A DNA stretch of 64,000 nt from Pyrocephalus nanus. Its lineage: Eukaryota > Chordata > Aves > Passeriformes > Tyrannidae. The notes under the pieces were generated by a model. That model did no database searches and had not been told where the DNA came from. It worked only from the letters and a program-made list of their open reading frames with translations. The position numbers and the translations under genes were made by a program. Shown here piece after piece: positions 28,553-36,672 of this stretch. The stretch spans positions 3,725,001 through 3,789,000 of the forward strand of contig CM076272.1 of NCBI GenBank assembly GCA_038380795.1, in the 5' to 3' direction. Every line of letters begins with the position of its first letter. Within the stretch, counting starts at the first letter, position 1.

Positions 28553-28825
28553 TGCTGCTCACAGGTAGAAACCCTAAAGAAGTGAACCAGAGTGTGGGCA
28601 AGGGCTGGCATCAGCAAAGGGCTGAGTCCTGTGGATGTTCCTGACGCTGAGACAGGGCACCCAGAGCCCTGAAACAGCTCAGGCTGATGGACCTGCCCAT
28701 GCAGCACTGGGGGTCTCAAGGGGCAGAAGTTGGAGACGTGGAAAGACTCCAAACACAGTCACCCATGGCTAAAAGGGGTACCTCAGCCCCCCAGGGCCTT
28801 CAGTGACACCCCTTCCCCAAGAGAA
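27875..28825 (-). repeat. Inverted homologous arm A (CYP1A5 intron 1 end plus exon 2)
   Basis: The reverse complement aligns with 34590-35545. Over the first 362 coding bases I counted five differences by eye. The intron-1 end is also very similar. Similarity fades above about 28825, and falls sharply at codons 227-230. This is best explained by gene conversion between the two CYP1A genes. Confidence 0.85.
28553..28573 (-). other. CYP1A5: CYP1A5 5'UTR part of exon 2
   Basis: The acceptor CTTCTTTAG (read on minus) ends at 28574, leaving 21 nt before the ATG. The same acceptor and UTR occur in CYP1A4 at 34846-34866. A non-coding exon 1 is expected further up (on plus, above 28800) but I could not place it. 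Confidence 0.75.
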
Positions 28826-29481
28826 TCCCTCAGCACCTACTGGCACAGCCATGGCTCCTGCCCAAGGGAGACTGTCTTTTAACAAGGCACAGAAAAAACC
28901 TGCAGCTCAACAAAGCATAGGGAAGCAGGAGGAGAGGAACAGCAGCTTCTCAGTGAATATAGCCCCAAGACCACCAAATCCGTGAGGAGTTAGAGCCAGA
29001 AGGCTGGATCTGCTGGATGGCCACCAGCATGTGGGGTCACAGGGAGCAGAGACACCACAGTGCTGCTCTGTGGGAACACACGGCTCACTGGGTGGGCAGG
29101 GACAGGAGGGGAGACCCAAATATGACCTTCCCAGTCCTATATCCACATTTAAACCCATATACACACACGTGTTGTCTCCTACCTGCAGATCCTTGGGCTT
29201 GTTCTACTGTGTGGAGCTCCCGAACCTTCTTCTCCTGCCACCTGCAAGATCACGACTCTTTAGGCACTCCCCTCGTTGCACAGCTAGGTGTGATCAGAGA
29301 GATAGGACACAAATGCCCTTGGAAATAGCTACCCATTAACAAATGGCTGGAGCTAGCCCAAGAAGTCAGGGAAGAGCCTTCCTCCCTTCCAATAGGCTCT
29401 GGGGGGCATGAATGGTGACTCCTCCTCCTGCGCAGAGCATGTGTCTGCCTTAGAGCCTGGGATGGGAAGGCAGAGGTGGGG

Positions 29482-29533
29482 CCCTAGGACAGGGAATAAG
29501 AAGGGGTCCCTAGGACAGGGAATAAGAAGGGGT
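29482..29533. repeat. 26-bp direct tandem duplication
   Basis: CCCTAGGACAGGGAATAAGAAGGGGT-type units lie at 29482-29507 and 29508-29533 with no differences. A partial third start (CCCTAAG) follows. Confidence 0.9.
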
Positions 29534-29669
29534 CCCTAAGCCTTGCCCTGGGGAAGATGGAGAATGTGCTCTCAGCATTGCTTCCCTGTAGGGTGTGGGT
29601 GCCAGCATTTCCCCAAAACCTTTTCTGGGCTGACCAGACTGTTCCCAGCACCCAGAGAGGGCTGTCACC

Positions 29670-30186
29670 TCCATGGTCACACCTTGAGTGTTGTGTTCAG
29701 TTCTGGGCCCCTCAGTTCAGGAAAGACATTGAGGTGCTGGAGCAGGTCCAGAGAAGAGCAACCAGGCTGGTGAAGGGACTTGAGCACAAGTCCTATGAGG
29801 AGAGGCTGAGGGAGGTGGGGTTGTTTAGTCTGGAGGAGGCTCATCATTCTCTACAACTACCTGAGAGGAGGTTGTAGCCAGGTGGGGGTCGGTCTCTTCT
29901 CCAAGGCAATCAGCAGTAGGACAAGAGGGCACGGGCTTAAGCTCTGCCAGAGGAGGTTTAGGTTGGATATTAGAAAGAAGTTCTTTCCAGAGAGAGTGAT
30001 CAGGCATTGGAATGGCCTGCCCAGAGAGGTGGTGGATTCACCATCCCTGGAGGTTTTTAAGATGAGGCTGGATGTGGCACTGAGTGCCATGATCTAGTAA
30101 TCACAGTGGGGTTGGATCAAGGGTTGGACTTGATGATCCTGGAGGTCTCTTCCAACCCAGTTAATTCTATGATTCTATGATTCTAT
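29670..30186 (+). mobile_element. CR1 LINE 3' fragment (longest in window)
   Basis: This is a classical CR1 3' region: GTGTTGTGTTCAGTTCTGGG, GGAGCAGGTCCAGAGAAGAG, GAGAGGCTGAGGGAG, CTCTACAACTACCTGAGAGG, GGGTTGGACTTGATGATCC-type phrases, and a tail with three ATTCTATG units. It lies in the CYP1A5-CYP1A4 shared region, in plus orientation. A short internal deletion is likely near 29838. Confidence 0.95.
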
Positions 30187-30365
30187 ACAGGTGCTGGAAG
30201 CTGCAGGCTGTGAGCGAGGGGATGCATTTGTGGCAAGGCATCCACATCCACAGCCCTCTCCATCCCTGGGGAAACACCTGGAAGGCCTCCATGTCCTAGG
30301 ACTGGTGGTGGCAGGATCATCTTGGCCAGCAGCAGAGCCAGGCTCAGGTTAACGATTGCCCAGGT

Positions 30366-30375
30366 TTGCGTGAGA
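30366..30375 (+). promoter_or_regulatory. Canonical XRE (AhR/ARNT site)
   Basis: TTGCGTGAGA is a full match to the xenobiotic response element consensus (T/G)NGCGTG(A/C)(G/C)A. It lies about 1.8 kb upstream of the CYP1A5 ATG and 180 bp beyond a CR1. Confidence 0.75.
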
Positions 30376-31251
30376 AGGCAGCTGGCTCTGTTCCCCTGGC
30401 TCCTCCGGGGCAAACAGGCAGTGAGGAGGAGGAGTGGCGGGGCAGAGGGGAAGAGGTGAGCTGGAGAGATAGGAGAGGCAAAGAGGTACCACAGGGCAAG
30501 GCTGAAGCAGTTCATCCTCCCCAAACCAGTGTGACACTGGTCACACTGAGCCAGAAAGGCTGCTGCTTGAGCTGGGGCAAAAATTCGGGGAAATTCGGGA
30601 AGTGCAGCTGGGATGAGCAGGAACGAGCCAGAGCTTTGAGGTTTGGCCCGAAGTTTCATTCAGTCTTTGAAAATTCCAGTGGGAATTTGGCCCGGGTAAA
30701 AGCTGAGCTAATATTTAATAAAGGCTTTCAACATCTGGTCTAATCGGACTCATTAATAGCAATGACGCCGTTCATTAATGTTTGGCAAGAAGTTACAAAA
30801 CCTTGGCTGCTAATATTCCTGCTGATAATTCCCAGGAATGTTGCAGCCCTCCCAGCCCCAGCTTCACTGGTGAGGAAGACCCTTGGGAATGCTTTTGGGG
30901 AGGCAGGCTGCAGCTTCGCAGGGACCAAATGGATCTACCTGGATCCACTGCGTGGGGTTGGGCGGGTAGAGGATTGAGTGACCCCCCTCCTCCCCCTGGC
31001 AGCATTTCAGACCTTGGTGGCCTTGTGCTGATGGGGAACTCACCCCCGCCTCTCCTGATCCATCATATCCCAAAGCTCTGGAGAAGCTGGGGAGGGTCCT
31101 GGTGCCAAACCAGGAACCCCCAAGGCATTCCCCAGGGCCCACCTGCCACTTTTCCACTCCTTCCCAGCCCTCCCTGGCTCCTCTGTGCTGGCTGCCAAGC
31201 CCTGAGAGGGCAGGGTGCATCCTGATGAGAACAGTGTTAAGAGCTGCTGCC

Positions 31252-31261
31252 TTGCGTGCCA
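31252..31261 (+). promoter_or_regulatory. XRE consensus match
   Basis: TTGCGTGCCA fits the 10-base XRE consensus at every constrained position. It lies in the shared CYP1A upstream region. Confidence 0.6.
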
Positions 31262-31439
31262 GGCAGCCTCACCCCCCAAACACACATCCTTACCCCCAGC
31301 CACCACCCCTCACTGAGCCCTTGGGTCCCCAGGACTGGCTGTGAAGCAACAGGGGCAATGCTGCCAGCCCCCTGCCTCTGGTGGGTCTTGTACTGCACTT
31401 CCCTCCGTGGGTCGCCATCCCACGGGATTGGCCGTGCCA

Positions 31440-31760
31440 GCATGTGCGTGCAAGGACAGACGTGAGCGGGAGGATGACGGCGCCTGCAGGCATGTGCACA
31501 TGTGGCAGGGCATGTGTGTGCATGAGCACGTGCACATACAGGAGGGTTACGGGTCTATAAGGAGCACAAAGGATGTTTGCATCCATGAGCGTGTCCATGG
31601 ATGCTCTGTGTGTGCAAGGTCTGTGTGCGGTCTGTGTGCAGAGACACACCTGCACTGGTGCACAGGTTCATGGGGTGGACGCTCACGCCTGCGTGTGAGG
31701 GACGTGGGCACACCTGGGAGCCATGTGCATGGGTGTCCCCGCACGCTGGATGAGGTGCTG
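31440..31760. repeat. Imperfect TG/CA-rich repeat with GCGTG cores
   Basis: Alternating phrases such as GCATGTGCACATGTGG and GTGTGTGCATGAGCACGTG fill this stretch. Five GCGTG cores lie at 31446, 31589, 31684 (reverse), 31691 and 31742 (reverse). Most have flanks that do not fit the full XRE consensus. Confidence 0.6.
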
Positions 31761-32214
31761 CCGTGCTGGAGACGTTCCCACCTGGGGTTCATGTGTGTCC
31801 CGAGCCGTGGGAACAGTTGTGGTCATGCCCCACGGTGTGTTCCCGGGGGTCAGAGCACTGTTCAATGTCCCCTGGACCCCAAAAGGGGACATTGTAGTGG
31901 CACAACTGAAACCTCTCCTCTTTGCAGGGTGGGAAACCACCCTCTGTCCCATTCCTTGTGGCTGGAAAGGGCTGGCATGACTGTGTCCGTTCGAGGGGGA
32001 CACAAGTGACAAGGGGGCTGCTGTCCCCTTGCAGATGACACAGCATCCTGTGGCAGAGGGGTGCACCCCTGTTGACCCCGAAGATGTGTGCTGGGGACTC
32101 CCCACTCCCCTTAACACCCAGACAGCTGGGGGGGGCCAGCTGTTTCCGAGCTGATCCTGAGCTCCTCTGGCGCCGCTTTGACCCCGGGCCAGGCTCCTGG
32201 ACGTGGGGCCACCG

Positions 32215-32320
32215 CCCTGGTCCTTTAAAAGCCATTTCCCCCCCACCCACCCATAGCGTGACTGCGAGTGACCGGGGCAGCCCTCCCGGGTCTGGCCAGA
32301 GCCCCTTCGCACGCGATGTC
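32215..32320. promoter_or_regulatory. XRE module, copy 1
   Basis: The order is CCTTTAAAAG, then TAGCGTGACT at 32254-32263, GAGTGACCGGGGC, and TTCGCACGCGATG at 32306-32318. The reverse complement at 32307-32316 is TCGCGTGCGA, a full XRE match. The same order and nearly the same spacing recur at 33183-33268. Confidence 0.65.
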
Positions 32321-32665
32321 CCTAATGCCACCTCTGGGACCCCCCGGCAGGGTGGGACCCTCTCTGGCATATCTCCCATCTCATTGCAGCTGGGCTGGGA
32401 ACAAGGATACGGGTGAAGGGGGGGAGATTTGGGGTGCGGGATGGTCTCCCTTGTCCTCCCTGAAGGGCAGATCCTGGCCTATCACCTCACGGGGACCTGG
32501 GATGGGGGCTGCAAACTCTGCCCGAGACTCCCTTTGGACTCCCGAGAGTTCCTCCTCGACGTGACCCATTCCCTCTGGCTGCACCCTCTGCCCCATCCCA
32601 GCCCCACCTCGCCCCCCGGGTCGCTTCGTCACCAGGGGACAGAGGTGACAAAGGGCACGGCGGCT

Positions 32666-32675
32666 TCTCACGCGA
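32666..32675 (-). promoter_or_regulatory. XRE consensus match
   Basis: The reverse complement reads TCGCGTGAGA, a full consensus match, in a GC-rich stretch about 0.9 kb upstream of the proposed CYP1A4 TATA box. Confidence 0.7.
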
Positions 32676-33182
32676 ACCTGGGCAATCTTTAACCGGGCCG
32701 GGGCAGCCGGGGCCGTGACCCCCGAGGCGCCATCGCCGCCTCTTCCGTACGGGGACCCGATGGGGCTGCGAGGAGGTCCCGCAGCGTAGGGTGGGGGGAG
32801 ACGCACGGGGCCGGTAACCCTCACTTCTGCTTTAGCGGGAACACCGGCGGCGGGATGAGCAAACCCCTGGAGGAGGGGTGTGATCGCTTAAGCCCCGCGG
32901 CGGGAGGGTCCACGCTCATCCCCACGTGTTGGCGGAGCCCCGTGGCGGGGTGAACACCCCAATCCCCCCCGCTCCCGCCCCGCACCTAGCGTTCCGGGAC
33001 GGTTTTCCCACGCTCCCTCTCGCCCCGCGGCTCCGGACACCGGAGATATCCCGGGGATGCGGGCACCGAGGCAGGGAGCGCGATTGTGTGTGTATGGAAC
33101 CCTGTGGGTTTGGGGGGGGAGCGAGGGAAGCCGGGGCGCCCCCCGGCGGGGTCGTGGGGAGCAGCGGGGCCCGGGACCGGCG

Positions 33183-33268
33183 CCTTTAAGATCCTGCCGG
33201 TAGCGTGACTGGAGTGACCGGGGCGGTGCGGGTTTGCCCAAACATCCCGCCCGCTTCGCACGCGATGC
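33183..33268. promoter_or_regulatory. XRE module, copy 2
   Basis: CCTTTAAGATC, TAGCGTGACT at 33201-33210, GAGTGACCGGGGC and TTCGCACGCGATG occur in the same order as in copy 1. The XRE TCGCGTGCGA is on minus at 33256-33265. The distance between the two GCGTG elements is 55 bp, against 53 in copy 1, while the sequence between them is not conserved. Confidence 0.65.
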
Positions 33269-33422
33269 CCGCCCCGGGTTGGAACCCACGGGCGGCACCG
33301 ACACCCCTCCACCCCCCACCCCCACGCAGCTACCCATTGGGACCCTTTCTCCGTCCTTCTTCTCCCCCCCGCCGACCTCCCAGCCTCCCCTCCAGGGATG
33401 CGCGGGGGAGCGGGGATCCCGC

Positions 33423-33467
33423 ACTCCACGCGTGGGGGGAACCCCCGGGGAGGGAGTGGGGGGCGTG
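33423..33467. promoter_or_regulatory. Proximal GCGTG cores upstream of CYP1A4
   Basis: CACGCGTG at 33427-33434 (a core on each strand) and GGCGTGGG (core 33463-33467) lie 80-120 bp before the TATA motif. The flanks do not meet the full XRE consensus. Confidence 0.4.
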
Positions 33468-33500
33468 GGGGGGTCCGAGAAGTTCTTGGGGAGTTGGGGG

Positions 33501-33552
33501 TCACGTGACGGGAGGCGGCCGGACCAATCAGAGCATGGGGCGATGCATAAAA
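33501..33552 (+). promoter_or_regulatory. CYP1A4: CYP1A4 core promoter: E-box, CCAAT, TATA
   Basis: TCACGTGA lies at 33501-33508, CCAAT at 33524-33528, and a TATA-like CATAAAAAG from 33546. The spacing predicts a start near 33575. A strong donor follows at 33622, fitting a short non-coding first exon, which is the standard CYP1A layout. Confidence 0.75.
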
Positions 33553-33574
33553 AGCAGGAGCCGGAGGGAGCGGG

Positions 33575-33621
33575 CACCTGCCGCGGGATCGGGCCCCTTC
33601 GCCGCCCCGCTCCGCACCGAG
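33575..33621 (+). other. CYP1A4: CYP1A4 non-coding exon 1 (start approximate)
   Basis: The end is fixed by the donor CACCGAG|GTGAGT at 33621/33622. The start is inferred as about 25-30 bp after the TATA motif. The intron then runs to 34845. Confidence 0.65.
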
Positions 33622-34029
33622 GTGAGTACCCGGACAGCTCTGAATAACGATGGAGAGGTGTCGAGGGGCCGCTTCCAGCTCCCCCGAGGCACCCCCAAGT
33701 GATAGACAGCCCCGACGTGGGCTGTCCTCACTTTCCGCTCCGCTGTATCTCCCGCATCATCCTTCCCCAGCCTATCCATAGGTGGTTTCTTGTGGGTCCT
33801 GTAGGAAATTCTCCCCTCATGGGTCTTTCCGCTGCCGTGGACTGGGAGGGGGTCTCAGCTAGGCTACACCCACTGCGGTGCAGGGGCCCCAACAGCCCCC
33901 CAGAATCATCACTCCACTGGTGTCCAGTGGGGTGCTATAGCGCTCTGCCAAACCCTAGGGGAGGTGGGATTTTACACTCAACCTCTTCCCACACCTGCTT
34001 GGGGTTTTCTGAAGGATTTAGTGCTGTGA

Positions 34030-34110
34030 GGACCTCGGAATTGTACTCGATGATCTTTATGGGTCCTTTCCCATAAAGATCTTGAGGTATTCTATGATTC
34101 CATCATTTCA
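34030..34110 (+). mobile_element. CR1 3' tail fragment in CYP1A4 intron 1
   Basis: ATTGTACTCGATGATCTTTATGGGTCC-type CR1 sequence, then ATTCTATGATTCC. Only the last 80 or so bases are kept. Plus orientation. The remainder of intron 1 (33622-34845) shows no other recognisable feature until the converted segment begins at about 34590. Confidence 0.7.
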
Positions 34111-34589
34111 GACAGAGCTGGGAGCAGAGTGCGCTCGTCCTGCTGTCCCCCTGCTAGAGCCATGGTTATCTTTTGTGGCCATCAGACTTTGGGAAGGTTC
34201 CTGGCAATGCTGTGATTAGTTTGCTGGCAAGCAGAGGCTAGGGTGACTCAAATCAGGATCAGCTCTCCTCTGGTCAAGTGGTCTGTAAAACACTTTGCAG
34301 GAGAAAAGAGAGGTCCTGTGATTAAGAGGGCGCCTTCACTTCCCTGGCACGCAGAGAAAAAAGCTGTGGGACCTATTCCTTCCAATTCTGGCTAACAAAA
34401 AACCCTGCTTTTTAATTCAAGGCATTTCCTAAAGGGCAGAAAATTGTAGCACCTGTGGATCAGAAGTGAAGCCCAGCTCTCCTGCCCACAGTCCTGTGCT
34501 GTCACTACTAAAAGTGTCTGAACCTAGCGGTGCTCCATGGACCTGCCCCTCTTTGATTTATTACTAAGGATTCTGCCTGCCAGTCTAAA

Positions 34590-35545
34590 GGTCTTCTCTG
34601 GGGGAAGTGGTATCACTGAAGGCTCTGGGGGACTGAGGTCCCCCTTTTAGCCATGGGTGACTGTGTTTGGAGTCTTTCCATGTCTCCAACTTCTGCCCCT
34701 TGAAACCCCCAGTGCTGCATGGGCAGGTCCGTCAGCCTGAGCTGTTTCAGGGCTCTAGGTGCCCTGTCTCAGCGTCAGGAACATCCACAGGACTCAGCCC
34801 TTTGCTGATGCCAGCCCTTGCCCACACTCTGGTTCACTTCTTTAGGGTTTCTACCTGTGAGCAGCAATGGTGAAGGCTGCGATGCTGCCGGTGGGGAGCC
34901 AAGGGCTCATCTCGGCCACCGAGGTGCTCCTCGTGGCTGCTGTCTTCTGCCTGGTGTTCCTGCTGCTGCAGTCCCTCCAGCAGCACGTGCCCAAGGGGCT
35001 GAAGAGCCCCCCGGGACCCAGGGGCTATCCCATCCTGGGGAGTGTGCTGGAGCTGCGGAAGGACACGCACCTGGCCCTGACCAAGCTGAGCCAGAAGTAC
35101 GGGGACGTGATGGAGGTCAGGATTGGCATGCGGCCCGTGCTGGTGCTGAGTGGGCTGGAGACCATCAGGCAAGCCCTGGTGAAGCAAGGAGAGGACTTCA
35201 TGGGGCGCCCCGACCTCCACAGCTTCCAGTATATTTCGAATGGGCAGAGCCTAGCCTTCAGCCCCGACTCTGGGGAGGTGTGGAAAGCCCGCAGGAAGCT
35301 GGCCCAGAGTGCCCTGAAGACCTTCTCCATTGCCCCCAGCTCCACCTCTGCGTCCACCTGCCTGCTGGAGGAGCACGTCTCCAAGGAGGCTGAGTACCTG
35401 GTTGCCAAGTTCCTGCAGGTGATGGAGCAGGAGAAGAGCTTTGACCTTAACCAGTACCTGGTGGTGTCGGTGGCCAACGTCATCTGTGCCATGTGCTTTG
35501 GCAAGCGCTACGAGCACAATGACCAGGAGCTGCTCAGCGTGGTGA
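34590..35545 (+). repeat. Inverted homologous arm B (CYP1A4 intron 1 end plus exon 2)
   Basis: This is the partner of 27875-28825. It includes the last 250 bp of intron 1, the acceptor, the 5'UTR and codons 1 to about 227. The arms are about 5.8 kb apart and face each other. Confidence 0.85.
34846..34866 (+). other. CYP1A4: CYP1A4 5'UTR part of exon 2
   Basis: The acceptor TTCTTTAG ends at 34845. The next 21 nt precede the ATG and match the CYP1A5 copy exactly. Confidence 0.8.
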
Positions 35546-36639
35546 ACCTAGGCAATGAATTTGGGGATGTGGCTGGTGCTGGCCACCCTGCTGACTTCAT
35601 CCCCTTGCTCCGGTACCTTCCCAGCCGCACCATGGAGCTCTTTAAGGACATCAACCGGCGATTCAACATCTTTGTGCAAAAGATTGTGCAGGAGCATTAC
35701 ACCAGCTTTGATAAGGTAAGAGCTTGGATGCCCTTTGATGTGGGTGGAGATGGAACTGCCAGAGATGCTGCCTGGGAAAGTGGGGAAGGGGGTACACCCT
35801 CATTCCCCTGCCTTGCCCAGGAAAGCTCCTTGGAGCACTCCGATCTGCTCTAGGAGCCAGCACTAGTTGGGGGATGTTTCCCCATCCCTATGTGTCTGTG
35901 ATGTTCCTGAGCCACCAGCTCTTCCCCAGGAGCACATCCGGGACATCACGGACTCGCTGATTGAGCACTGCCAGGAGAAGAGTGTTGGGGAGTATACCCA
36001 TGTCCAGCTCTCCAATGAGAAGATCATCAACATTGTCAACGACCTCTTTGGGGCAGGTGAGAACGTTTCTGAGAGTAAAGGCACAGTGCTGGAGACTGAA
36101 GGGGGAGGTGAAGCTGTTGGTCTGAGAACTTGGCCGTGTTTGGGTGTGTGGAGCTGCTGTTGATCTCTTGGGTGCACTCCTTAGCAGTGGCCAGAGCTTT
36201 TCAGTGACAGCTGACAGGGAAATCACTCTACAGCAAACATCTGGAGTGGTGGGATCTGTAACTTCCACTCACCTGTCCTGTTCTGATAACTAAATGCCTT
36301 TTCCATGTCCATCCAGGCTTTGACACTGTGACAACTGCCTTATCCTGGAGCCTCATGTATGTTGCCTTGTACCCCGACATCCAGAAGAAGATCCAGAAAG
36401 AACTAGGTGAGTCCATGAATCACGTTCCTCTGGGGCCAAAACCTCTCTGGTCAGCACTGATCCCAACCCTCTTCCTTTACTCTACCTCCCACAGACCAGA
36501 CCATTGGCTGGGAGAGGAGACCGCGGCTGTCGGACCGGGGCAGGCTGCCCTACACAGAAGCCTTTATCCTGGAGATGTTCAGGCACTCTTCCTTCCTACC
36601 CTTCACCATCCCACACAGGTATGGGCTGGAGCGGCTGAC

Positions 36640-36672
<33 letters not shown>

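Noticed and set aside
28026..28601. Antisense and shifted open frames over CYP1A exon 2, present in both gene copies
   Set aside because: Their similarity between the copies follows from the gene conversion of the real exon. GC-rich exons often leave the other frames open.
31440..31760. Five GCGTG cores as XREs
   Set aside because: Most have flanks outside the full consensus, and the TG/CA-rich repeat produces such cores by chance. Listed as a repeat only.
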